A DNA stretch of 64,000 nt. It comes from Pseudomonadota bacterium (GTDB taxonomy: Bacteria > Pseudomonadota > Gammaproteobacteria > Steroidobacterales > Steroidobacteraceae). Where the stretch lies: positions 1 through 64,000 of the forward strand of contig JAEWBG010000019.1 of the NCBI GenBank assembly GCA_023391335.1. The letters are read 5' to 3'. Positions 43,900 to 52,311 of the stretch are shown one piece after another. The number at the start of each line of letters is the position of its first letter. Positions within the stretch are counted from its first letter, which is position 1. Under the pieces are notes generated by a model. It had not been told where the DNA came from, did no database searches, and saw only the letters and a list, made by a program, of their open reading frames with translations. The translations under genes were made by a program, and so were the position numbers.

Positions 43900-44852
43900 C
43901 CCATAGTTGGCTCGAGCGACCCGAAGGCGGCAGCGCGACGGGACTGCGTTTGATCCGCACGTTCGCTCTATTGTGCGGCCGGCGTCTGGCGCGCCTGGCC
44001 TTGTATCCGATCACACTTTATTACCTAGTTCGTCGCGGCCCGGAGCGGCGTGCGTCCATCGACTACCTCTCCCGCGTCTTGCAACGCAAGCCATCGCTGT
44101 GGAATGTCGCGAAGCACATCTTCTGGTTCGCGTCCGTGATCTTGGACCGAGTGTTTTTGCTGTCGGAGCGCTTCAAACGCTTCGACATCAAGGTGGTGGG
44201 ATTGCAGGAACTACGTCAGCGCGTATCGATGGAACGCGGCGTGCTGGTGTTCGGTTCGCACTTAGGCAGTTTCGATGCGTTGCGAGTTCTGACCGAAATG
44301 CGCAAGGACGTCCAATTCCGTGCCGTCATTGATATCGAACAGAACCCGGCGTTGAGCGCGATCTTGAATGCGCTGAACCCGCAGCTCGCATCGTCGATCA
44401 TCAATGCACGACGCGATGGCACCACCACGGCATTGGCAATCAAAGAAGCGCTCGACGCAAAGAGCGTAGTGACGATGTTGGCGGATCGCGCGCGGCATGG
44501 AAATGCGATCGTTACCGTCGATTTCCTTGGCTCGCCGGCACCGTTTCCAGCATCTCCATTTCTACTCGCCGCCGCGCTCAAAGTGCCGGTGGTGTTGTGT
44601 TTTGGTTTGTACTTCGGCGGCAACCGCTACGAACTGCATTTCGAATCGTTTGCCGATGTATTGACGATCGATCGCGCGAATCGCGAAGCGGCGCTCAAAG
44701 CCGTCGTGCAGCGCTTCGCCGACCGCGTGGCTCACTATGCGCACCTTGCGCCTTATAACTGGTTCAACTTCTATGACTTTTGGCAAACGCCCGCTGTTCA
44801 TTCTCTTAGCGACGCTCGCACCACTCACGCAGACGCACTCCGCCAATCTTGA
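43896..44852 (+). CDS. LpxL-type lysophospholipid/aryl polyene acyltransferase
   Basis: 318 residues from a GTG start overlapping the preceding stop. It belongs to the HtrB/LpxL acyltransferase family: the HX4D motif is HLGSFD in FGSHLGSFDALRVL, followed by a second conserved block around VTMLADRA. In aryl polyene clusters this family is thought to attach the polyene acyl chain to a lipid carrier. Its last 80 bases overlap the LolA-like gene in another frame. Confidence 0.88.
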   Translation: MTHSWLERPEGGSATGLRLIRTFALLCGRRLARLALYPITLYYLVRRGPERRASIDYLSRVLQRKPSLWNVAKHIFWFASVILDRVFLLSERFKRFDIKVVGLQELRQRVSMERGVLVFGSHLGSFDALRVLTEMRKDVQFRAVIDIEQNPALSAILNALNPQLASSIINARRDGTTTALAIKEALDAKSVVTMLADRARHGNAIVTVDFLGSPAPFPASPFLLAAALKVPVVLCFGLYFGGNRYELHFESFADVLTIDRANREAALKAVVQRFADRVAHYAHLAPYNWFNFYDFWQTPAVHSLSDARTTHADALRQS

Positions 44853-45408
44853 TGCCGACGCACTGATCGCGAGCCTCGCGAAGCCCGCACCTGCGCATGT
44901 CGAATTCACCGAAGTGCGCTTCTCGCCGCTCCTCGACAAACCGCTCGTGGTTTCGGGCGAATTGGGGCATGAAGGCGAAGGCGAACTCGATCGCAAAGTT
45001 CGCGAGCCTTATGTCGAGAACACCTACATTCGCGGCGAATCGGTCCGAGTGGAGCGGCAAGGCGAGCCCGTGCGCAGTTTCGCGCTCAAGCGCGCGCCTG
45101 AGCTTCGCAGCTTGTTGACGGGTTTCTCAGCATTACTGACAGGCGATGCCTCGAGCGTCGAACAAAGCTTCGATCTGTCCTCGCAAGGAAATCAATCGCA
45201 TTGGACCCTGACACTCGTGCCGAAGGATGCACGCACGCGCAAACGATTGAGCGAAGTGCGCGTAGACGGCCGCGAGCGCGATCCGCGCTGCTTCTCGATT
45301 CTCAATGCAGACGGCGGAGCGAGCATCATGTTGCTCGGAGATGCAGCCCGCGTCGAAATGCCCATCGATCTCACGCGCGATTGGGTTGAGAACCGCTGCC
45401 GCGGGTAA
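44773..45408 (+). CDS. LolA-like outer-membrane lipoprotein carrier
   Basis: 211 residues from the ATG at 44773. A signal peptide (MTFGKRPLFILLATLAPLTQTHS) is followed by a LolA-type beta fold: FTEVRFSPLLDKPLVVSGELGHEGEGELDRKV reads like the LolA core. Aryl polyene clusters often include such a carrier, presumably ferrying the lipidated polyene across the periplasm. The signal-peptide region overlaps the acyltransferase 3' end by 80 bases, which is unusual; a start further in would remove the signal peptide. Confidence 0.82.
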   Translation: MTFGKRPLFILLATLAPLTQTHSANLDADALIASLAKPAPAHVEFTEVRFSPLLDKPLVVSGELGHEGEGELDRKVREPYVENTYIRGESVRVERQGEPVRSFALKRAPELRSLLTGFSALLTGDASSVEQSFDLSSQGNQSHWTLTLVPKDARTRKRLSEVRVDGRERDPRCFSILNADGGASIMLLGDAARVEMPIDLTRDWVENRCRG

Positions 45409-45414
45409 ACAAAA

Positions 45415-47775
45415 ATGCTGTCGTCGCCTCCTGCCAAGCGCAACGCGCGCTTCGGGTTGATCCTGCTCGTGCTCTGGATCGGAGTGCTCGCCGCACTCAC
45501 AGTTTTTATTCAACGGCACTTGGTGCTCGGCACCGACCTGCGCTTGTTTCTGCCGAGCCCGACGACGCCAGAGCAGCACTTGCTCGTCGATGAAATTGGA
45601 GAAAGCCCTGCGTCGCGCGTATTAGTCATGGCATTGAGCGGCGCCGCACCGGAGGAACTCGCGGACGCGTCGCGCGCCCTCGCGGATGAACTGGCTCAAG
45701 ATGCGCATTTTCGTTTCGTGACCAACGGCGAGCTGTCGCTCGATGCGATCCCCGACGAACTGCTGCCGTATCGATATCTCCTATCGCGTGACTTCGATAC
45801 CCATCCCCTCGATGCGAAGTACCTGCACGATGAGTTGCTAGCTCGGTCGCGAGATCTATCCTCTCCTGCAGGGGCGTTCCTAGAACCGTGGTTACCGCGC
45901 GATCCAACCCTGGAGCTCATGAAGTTGCTGCAGCGTTGGCAACCGATGCACGAACCGAATCGTATGTATGACGTTTGGTTCGACGGCGATGGCAAGCGCG
46001 CGCTGCTGATTGCACAAACCAAGGCGCCAGCGTTCGATCCCGCGCAACAGCGCGAGGCGCTCGATGCGCTCGATCGCGCGATCAAAAACATCGATACCGA
46101 TCATCGCCTGCATTTGGAAACGAGCGGCGCCGGGAAATTCTCGGTGCTGATGCAGGAGCGGACACAGAATCAAGCGCAGATGCTCGGCACGGTCGCGACC
46201 GTCGGCATGATCGTCTTGTTGTTGATTGCCTACCGCAGCTTCAGCAGCGTGATCTTGAGCTCACTGCCGCTGGCGAGCGCGGGCGTGGTAGGCCTCGCCG
46301 CGGTGAGCGGCGCCTTCGGCACTGTTCACGGCGTGACGCTGGCCTTTGGATTCACACTGATCGGCGTCGCGCAGGATTATCCGGTGCACCTGCTCAGTCA
46401 TCGGCAGCCGAACGATTCGCCGTTCGAGATGGTGCGGCATTTGTGGCCAACGCTCGTAACCGGTGTCGCCAGTACCTGTATAGCTTATCTGACCTTCCTG
46501 TTCACAGGAGTCATCGGACTTGCGCAGCTCGCATGCTTCACGATTGCCGGGCTTGCAACCGCGAGTCTCACAACACGGTTCCTCCTGCCGTATTTACTAC
46601 GGCCGGTGAAGCGCGATCTGGGCGATTCACGTTTCTTGGGTCGCGTGTGGGATGTTTTCTCGACCATCCCTAGGCCAGCTTGGGCGCCCATCACGATCGC
46701 ATTGATCGCGCTCGCCGCGATCATGATGAGCACGACTCGCATCTGGGAAAGCGATCTAAGCAAACTGACCCCGGTGCCGCGCGACCTGCTCATGGCGGAT
46801 CAAGAATTGCGATCTCAATTGGGTACGCCAGACATGCGCTACATGCTGGTGTTAACTGAGCCCGATACGCAACGAGCCCTGTCTAGATTGGAAGCGCTGG
46901 AGCCGCAACTGCAATCGCTGATCCAACAGAAGGCGATCTCCGGGTACGACGATGCGGCACGCTACGTACCCAGCCTGGAAACTCAAAAGCGTCGGCAACA
47001 ACAACTACCTACGGCCGATGACCTGCGCGCAATGCTTACGACTGCGCTGCAGGGAACATCGTTTCGGTCGGGAGTGTTCGAGCCTTTCATCAACGACGTC
47101 GAGCGCGCACGAACTGCTCCGTTGCTGACACCGGAAGCGCTGCGCAGCTCGATCCTGGGCGTGAATTTGGAAATGCTGCTCATGCAGCGTGCGGGACAGA
47201 CGACCGCTCTGATCACATTGACCGATGTCGCCGATGTCGCGGCTCTGCAAGCGTTTGCGAATCAAGCCGGCGCCGACGTGCTGTTACTCGATCTGAAAGA
47301 TGCATCCGAATCCTTGGTCACCGCCCAGCGGACCAAGCTGCTGTGGAGTTTGGGCATCGCATCGGTCGTACTCACCATCGTCATCGCGATCGCACTGCGC
47401 AGCGCACATCGAACGATACGAGTGCTCACACCGATGACACTGACGACTTTGCTCATCTTGGCCGTGCTGCGCTTGAGCGGTGTTTCGCTTACGTTGTTTC
47501 ATTTGATCGCGTTCATGCTGGCGGCCGGGCTCGGTCTGGACTACGCATTGTTCTTCGAGCACGCCGCGGACGATCCGCATGAACAGCGCCGAACTTTGCA
47601 TGCCGTTCTCGTGAGCTCGATCTCCACATTGATGGTGTTCGCGTTGTTGGGTCTGTCGGACCTACCTGTGCTGCGCGCCATCGGCGTCACGGTGACGCTC
47701 GGGGTCATTTTCAATTTTGTACTCGCACTCGTATTCGCACGCGAGTACGTGGCGCCTCGCGCAGCGAAGGCCTAG
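45415..47775 (+). CDS. MMPL/RND-type exporter of the aryl polyene cluster
   Basis: 786 residues with two sets of six membrane helices, each preceded by a large periplasmic domain (about 35-240 and 435-610). This is the MMPL (COG4258) exporter family found in aryl polyene clusters, related to mycobacterial lipid exporters. The TM4-like segments contain the charged residues GVAQDYPVH and GLGLDYALF expected for proton relay. It starts 6 bases after the LolA-like gene and ends 3 bases before the next gene. It should move the finished pigment or its lipid conjugate out of the inner membrane. Confidence 0.9.
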   Translation: MLSSPPAKRNARFGLILLVLWIGVLAALTVFIQRHLVLGTDLRLFLPSPTTPEQHLLVDEIGESPASRVLVMALSGAAPEELADASRALADELAQDAHFRFVTNGELSLDAIPDELLPYRYLLSRDFDTHPLDAKYLHDELLARSRDLSSPAGAFLEPWLPRDPTLELMKLLQRWQPMHEPNRMYDVWFDGDGKRALLIAQTKAPAFDPAQQREALDALDRAIKNIDTDHRLHLETSGAGKFSVLMQERTQNQAQMLGTVATVGMIVLLLIAYRSFSSVILSSLPLASAGVVGLAAVSGAFGTVHGVTLAFGFTLIGVAQDYPVHLLSHRQPNDSPFEMVRHLWPTLVTGVASTCIAYLTFLFTGVIGLAQLACFTIAGLATASLTTRFLLPYLLRPVKRDLGDSRFLGRVWDVFSTIPRPAWAPITIALIALAAIMMSTTRIWESDLSKLTPVPRDLLMADQELRSQLGTPDMRYMLVLTEPDTQRALSRLEALEPQLQSLIQQKAISGYDDAARYVPSLETQKRRQQQLPTADDLRAMLTTALQGTSFRSGVFEPFINDVERARTAPLLTPEALRSSILGVNLEMLLMQRAGQTTALITLTDVADVAALQAFANQAGADVLLLDLKDASESLVTAQRTKLLWSLGIASVVLTIVIAIALRSAHRTIRVLTPMTLTTLLILAVLRLSGVSLTLFHLIAFMLAAGLGLDYALFFEHAADDPHEQRRTLHAVLVSSISTLMVFALLGLSDLPVLRAIGVTVTLGVIFNFVLALVFAREYVAPRAAKA

Positions 47776-47778
47776 AAA

Positions 47779-48210
47779 ATGAGCGATGTAATCGACCTTG
47801 CTAAGCTGATTCCGCATCAAGGCACCATGTGCTTACTCGAGCGCGTCGTCGAGTGGAACGATGCGCACATCAAGTTGGAATCCAGCACTCATCGTTCACC
47901 CACGAATCCGTTGCGAACCAATGGGAAGCTCCGCACCGTGCATTTGTGCGAATACGGAGCCCAGGCGATGGCCGTTCATGGCGCATTGCGGTCACAAGGC
48001 TCGGGTGATCGTCCTAAACCGGGCATGCTCGTGTCCCTACGCAATGTGAAGCTCCATTGCGATTTCGTCGAACACTTGGAAGACGCGATCCTTGTCGAAG
48101 CGGAATGCCTGCAGGCGGCTGCGGATAGTTTGCAGTACACGTTCCGCGTGAGTCATCGCGATACGGTGCTGGCCGAAGGCCGTGCGATGGTGGTGCTAGG
48201 ACGGAACTAA
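47779..48210 (+). CDS. ApeP-like hotdog dehydratase
   Basis: 143 residues of the COG4706 hotdog family. Opens DLAKLIPHQGTMCLLERVVEW, with HLCEYGAQAMAVHGAL supplying the central-helix acidic residue. ApeP in E. coli is the partner dehydratase of ApeI in the aryl polyene system, so two dehydratase-like genes in one unit fits. Last gene of the six-gene plus-strand unit, 3 bases after the MMPL gene. Confidence 0.85.
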   Translation: MSDVIDLAKLIPHQGTMCLLERVVEWNDAHIKLESSTHRSPTNPLRTNGKLRTVHLCEYGAQAMAVHGALRSQGSGDRPKPGMLVSLRNVKLHCDFVEHLEDAILVEAECLQAAADSLQYTFRVSHRDTVLAEGRAMVVLGRN

Positions 48211-48366
48211 GAGCGGAATGTCTCCACGGAGATCGCTGAGGGCACGGAGCTGCAGAAAAGAATTGCAGACACGGCGAAACAGTCTGCCGCGCATGCAAGC
48301 GCCGCAACCAGGCCACACCTGTTCTAACCTCCGTGTTCTCCGTGTACTCCGTGGAAATATTGCTTT
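48211..48366. repeat. Convergent gap with CACGGAG / CTCCGTG words
   Basis: 156 bases between two convergent aryl polyene units. Near 48219-48300 the words TCTCCACGGAG and GGCACGGAG occur, and near 48330-48356 their complements CTCCGTGTTCTCCGTG and ACTCCGTGG. Together they form a loose inverted repeat that could act as a bidirectional terminator-like structure. Confidence 0.55.
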
Positions 48367-49989
48367 CTAAGCCGCATTCGCAAACAGCAGCGAATCGCCG
48401 CCCACTGCTGCCGGATCCAGCAGCTTCGCAATCCCAGAGATATCCAACCCCGGAAACTGCTTCGACGCACGCGAGATGATCTGATGCGCGAGCGTCTCGA
48501 ATAACCGCACATTCGCTTTGATGCGAGCACGGAACTGATCCTCGCTCAATTCATCGCGCAAGCCGCGATTCAGCTCCACAAACCACGGCAGTGCGGCTTG
48601 ATCCAACATCATTGCTTCGCTGCGCTTATCGGTGTGATGCGACCAATCCCGGAAGAATGCCTGCATCGCTTCGTTCAGCGTCTTCGCACGTTGGAAGTCT
48701 TGCGACAAGTACGCGATGTTGGCGACATCCGTAAGGCGCTGCTGAAAAAAGAGCTGACACAGCACGCCCCAATAGAACGTGTAATCCCATATCACTTTGA
48801 ACGACAGGACTTCCGGATCGCCGAACAATCCGTATTGGTTCTTGTACAACGAGAGCGTGTTGTCGTAGAACGAAAAATAGAGTTGCTGATAAACGTGCGC
48901 GCGAGCATTTAACAACTCGGCGCGAAGATCGCGCTCGATGAGATCGACGATGAACGTGTTGCTGATACCGATAAAGTCGCTGCCGGGCGAATAGAACGGA
49001 TCGAGGAAGACGCCGGCCTCGCCCGTAAGCGCCCATCGCTGCCCGGAGAAGACTTGCTTACAGCCGTATGAAAAATTACGCAGAAAGCAGAAGTCCTGCA
49101 GCAAATGTTTCTTGGTCTCGAGATCCTGGGCCAAACACGGTTGATGTTCATGGAACCACGCCAAGAGCTTCTCGAAGCTATTCATGGATTCGAGCGGGAA
49201 GTACTTCGAGTCCCAGACCACGCCGACCGAGTGCGACCCCGACGCGAGCGGAATGAGCCACGCCCAATAGCCCTCGCCGCACAAATGATTGGTGGAGAGC
49301 CATCGGTAAGGCGGATCGCAACGCTTGTGCCAATCCGAATCGTGGGACCAGGAGTCGACGTCGATTTTGCTGCCGATCCGAAACCAGGCTGCGTGTCCTT
49401 CGTGCCCGTTGCTCGCACTCAGATCCAATTGACGCTTCAGCAAACCGGCCCGCCCGCTCGCATCGATGACCCAACGCGCGGCCACGGTATGTTCCTCGCC
49501 TGCACGTGTGTATCGAACTTGATGGGGCTCGATCGTGCTGTCGCTCGCAAGTGCAACATTGCGCACCATCGCGCCGTCGAGAAAGCGCACGCCAAGCTGC
49601 GCGACATGTTTCGCTAAGAAATTTTCGAAGATGCCACGATCGAGCTGGAAACTCGGCGTCGGCAAGTACGTGCTCGCCCCTAGCTCCAAGGTGGCATCGA
49701 AACGCAAAGCACGATCGGAAAAGAAGAATCGGAAGCCGTACTTGCGGAGCTGGTCTTGCTGGAGATGATCCTGCAATCCCAATACGGCATGAAAGTAATG
49801 AGCGCCGATCTCAACCGTAGACTCGCCCACTTTGTGGGTCGCCGCAGGAACGGGATGTCCACGACGCTCCAAGACGACGATGTCCAACGTCGGATTGCGT
49901 TGGCGCAGTTGCAACGCAAGCGTCAACCCGGCAAGCCCGCCACCGAGGATCAACACCTCCGTGCGAGCGAGGCGCTCGGTCGCACTCAC
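48367..49989 (-). CDS. Flavin-dependent halogenase-family oxidoreductase
   Basis: 540 residues. The N-terminal FAD Rossmann motif is GGGLAG (16-21), followed by the KVGES segment (53-57). The active-site Lys of flavin halogenases corresponds to Lys83 in LRKYGFRFFF, and the WxWxIP signature is WAWLIP (242-247), which separates halogenases from monooxygenases. Family members halogenate tryptophan, phenols or carrier-bound aryl groups using FADH2. In a xanthomonadin-like cluster the expected substrate is the aryl head group. Longer than the two later paralogues and only distantly related to them. It overlaps the ketosynthase-partner gene by 4 bases. Confidence 0.85.
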   Translation of the reverse strand: MSATERLARTEVLILGGGLAGLTLALQLRQRNPTLDIVVLERRGHPVPAATHKVGESTVEIGAHYFHAVLGLQDHLQQDQLRKYGFRFFFSDRALRFDATLELGASTYLPTPSFQLDRGIFENFLAKHVAQLGVRFLDGAMVRNVALASDSTIEPHQVRYTRAGEEHTVAARWVIDASGRAGLLKRQLDLSASNGHEGHAAWFRIGSKIDVDSWSHDSDWHKRCDPPYRWLSTNHLCGEGYWAWLIPLASGSHSVGVVWDSKYFPLESMNSFEKLLAWFHEHQPCLAQDLETKKHLLQDFCFLRNFSYGCKQVFSGQRWALTGEAGVFLDPFYSPGSDFIGISNTFIVDLIERDLRAELLNARAHVYQQLYFSFYDNTLSLYKNQYGLFGDPEVLSFKVIWDYTFYWGVLCQLFFQQRLTDVANIAYLSQDFQRAKTLNEAMQAFFRDWSHHTDKRSEAMMLDQAALPWFVELNRGLRDELSEDQFRARIKANVRLFETLAHQIISRASKQFPGLDISGIAKLLDPAAVGGDSLLFANAA

Positions 49990-50789
49990 CTGCTCAGCTC
50001 CAGCATCAAACGGGAGTTCGGAGAGGTTGCGACCGTCACCTTCGCCGACTGTTCACGCGCCAGTGCTTCGAGTAGCGGGAAACAAGGCGCCATCGAATTC
50101 TTGGCAACGAGTTCAGCAGCCTGAGAAGTCGCGAGCGTCACCGCGGATTCCGCTCCAACGTGCGCCGTCAGACGCATTCCACGCGCATTCTCGCGCGCAG
50201 GTTCGACCACCAGACCCACTCCAACCAATCCTTCGCTTTGCGATATGGCCCGCAGTGGGCCTTTGCCCTCGACGTCGAACGCGACGTAGAGAACTGGCGC
50301 TTGCGTGTCGACGACCTGGACCAACGTCTCCAGCAAGCCCATGCCGAATGTGTAGTGGTGCGCACTGATCGCGGTGTAGGGCGCCAAACAATGCGTTCCA
50401 ATCGTCCAATAACCCGCGGCGGCGTTGTGAACCGAGTTGTGGAATTTGATCGGCGAGACCATGGTCGGTGTCGTCGCGAGTGTCGAGCACATGTAGTCGC
50501 TGATCGCGAGATCGCCGTGCGTCGATGCAAACACCGATGGCAGCGTATCGGTGGCAATTTCGGATCCTTCACATGCCTTCGCCGCCACTTCGAGTGCGAG
50601 CGCGACGCTGTCGGGCGCACGGCGCCGCTCAGTCGGTGCAAGCATCGTCGGCGCAGGGCGCGGCGAATTGCCCTCAGGCGCAGCCGCTTCTCCGCGGATA
50701 ACGGCACGCGCGATCTCCCAACCCGGAAAGCGCGTGGCCCAGAATGAAATCCCGGCTACCTGCACCGGCGGCAAAGTTCTCGCGTTCAA
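49986..50789 (-). CDS. Ketosynthase chain-length-factor-like protein (aryl polyene type)
   Basis: About 267 residues from a TTG start at 50789, which overlaps the upstream ketosynthase stop (TTGA) and follows GGAG; the frame remains open to a TTG at 50822. It is the shortened ketoacyl-synthase-like fold (PF13723 type). Where a ketosynthase has the active Cys it reads FHNSVHNAAAGYW, with no Cys, so it is probably the non-catalytic partner of the adjacent KS, as chain-length factors are. It lies between the KS and halogenase genes, coupled to both. Confidence 0.85.
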   Translation of the reverse strand: MNARTLPPVQVAGISFWATRFPGWEIARAVIRGEAAAPEGNSPRPAPTMLAPTERRRAPDSVALALEVAAKACEGSEIATDTLPSVFASTHGDLAISDYMCSTLATTPTMVSPIKFHNSVHNAAAGYWTIGTHCLAPYTAISAHHYTFGMGLLETLVQVVDTQAPVLYVAFDVEGKGPLRAISQSEGLVGVGLVVEPARENARGMRLTAHVGAESAVTLATSQAAELVAKNSMAPCFPLLEALAREQSAKVTVATSPNSRLMLELSR

Positions 50790-51979
50790 TGCAAATCGCT
50801 CCGGCCGAACGCGAGCACGCAATTACTGCCGCCGAACCCGAACGAAAAGCTCAACGCGTATCGCGCATCCGCCGCGCCATTCTCGCGGTGGATCTGCGGA
50901 CCACAAACCGGATCCAACGATGTCGTGTTGATCGTGCCCGGCAACGTACCGTGCTCGAGAGCGAGGAGACTGATCACGGCTTCTGTGATCCCCGCGGCAC
51001 CCAGTGTGTGTCCGGTCCAACCCTTCGTGGAGCTGGCAAACGTCTTCTCCGGGAACAGATTCGCAACGACACGGGCCTCGACCTCATCGTTCTTCAAACT
51101 CGCCGTGCCGTGTAAGTTGATGTAATCGATTTGCGAGGGGGAAAGATTCGCGCGTTGCAGTGCGTCTTCAACCGCCAAGCGCGCACCCAACCCTTCCGGG
51201 TGCGGTGTCGACATGTGGTGAGCGTCGCTCGATTCTCCGTAGCCAAGCAGCGTCGGGCCCTGTCCCTGCCTTTCGAGTAACGCAAATCCCGCTGCTTCAC
51301 CCACGTTGATGCCACGACGAGTCGCATCGAACGGTTTGCATAGATCGGGCGAGACCAATTCAAGGGAGTTGAATCCGAACAAAACGCTGCCACACAGCGT
51401 GTCGACGCCGCCGACGATGGCGGCGTCTGCAAGGCCATGCCGAATATAGCGCTCGGCCTGCGCGAACACTTTCGCGCTGGAGGAACAGGCAGTTGCCACG
51501 GTGACACACAGACCATCGGCACCGACTGCATGCGCCACGAAATCGCCCAGCGAATGCGGCGTATGAATAATCGGCCGACGCATATCGGGAGGATATTGGC
51601 CATTTGCATCGAGGCGGGTGTACGCCTCTTCGCTGGCACCGATACTCGAGGTGGAAGTGCCGACGACGATCGCCACTCGGTCGCGGCCGTAGCGTGCAAT
51701 CGCTCGCTTGGCCGCGGTCAGAAAGTCGTCCGCAAGCAGCCCGCGCCAGGCGAGCCGATTATTGCGGCAATCCCACAGGTCGAACTGCGCGGGGAGCGGG
51801 GCGTCTTCCAGGCCCGGCACTCGGCCGATCCACGTATTCAGGCCTGCATTGAAATCGTTCGGGCGTAACCCGCTGCGACGTTGCGATAGCGCCTGCAGGG
51901 TTGCCTCGCGTCCCTCTCCCGCTGCCGAACAAACGCAGTAAGCGGTGATGCGCAAAGGCTGGAGGGAGGTCATGGTCAA
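50786..51979 (-). CDS. Beta-ketoacyl-ACP synthase (aryl polyene type)
   Basis: 397 residues of the FabF class. Catalytic Cys165 in TVATACSSSAK, His in NLHGTASLKNDE and His in TGHTLGAAG complete the Cys-His-His triad. It would condense malonyl-ACP with the growing aryl polyene chain, in a heterodimer with the following Cys-less partner. An ACP gene lies 45 bases upstream. An alternative start two codons downstream (MTSLQPL) is possible. Confidence 0.92.
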   Translation of the reverse strand: MTMTSLQPLRITAYCVCSAAGEGREATLQALSQRRSGLRPNDFNAGLNTWIGRVPGLEDAPLPAQFDLWDCRNNRLAWRGLLADDFLTAAKRAIARYGRDRVAIVVGTSTSSIGASEEAYTRLDANGQYPPDMRRPIIHTPHSLGDFVAHAVGADGLCVTVATACSSSAKVFAQAERYIRHGLADAAIVGGVDTLCGSVLFGFNSLELVSPDLCKPFDATRRGINVGEAAGFALLERQGQGPTLLGYGESSDAHHMSTPHPEGLGARLAVEDALQRANLSPSQIDYINLHGTASLKNDEVEARVVANLFPEKTFASSTKGWTGHTLGAAGITEAVISLLALEHGTLPGTINTTSLDPVCGPQIHRENGAADARYALSFSFGFGGSNCVLAFGRSDLH

Positions 51980-52024
51980 TATGAGGGTCTCGACTTGCGA
52001 CGCATGACCGCGCGCATCGGCAGA

Positions 52025-52300
52025 CTAGGCCGTTACGCGGTTGCGTTCGATATGCTCGGCAAGAGATCGCAATGAACTAAAAATCCGCACATTGTTCTCG
52101 TCATCGGAACGCAATTGAAATCCATAGCGTTTGGAAATCTCCAACGCGAGTTCCAAAGCGTCGATGGAATCCAGCCCCAGGCCGGTCTTGAACAAAGGCG
52201 CTTCCGGGTCGATGTCAGCAGGGCTGACACCTTCCAGGTTGAGTGCTGTGACGATAAGTTCAGCGAGTTCGCGCTCGCTGGCCGACTGTGGCGCTGACAT
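52025..52300 (-). CDS. Acyl carrier protein 1 of the aryl polyene cluster
   Basis: 91 residues from the ATG at 52300. The phosphopantetheine site is Ser45 in LGLDSIDALEL. It carries the aryl starter or the growing chain. First gene of the minus-strand unit ACP - KS - partner - halogenase. The chorismatase gene starts almost back to back on the other strand, so the promoters of both must lie inside or very near each other's 5' ends. Confidence 0.9.
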   Translation of the reverse strand: MSAPQSASERELAELIVTALNLEGVSPADIDPEAPLFKTGLGLDSIDALELALEISKRYGFQLRSDDENNVRIFSSLRSLAEHIERNRVTA

Positions 52301-52311
52301 GCAAGGGCTCG

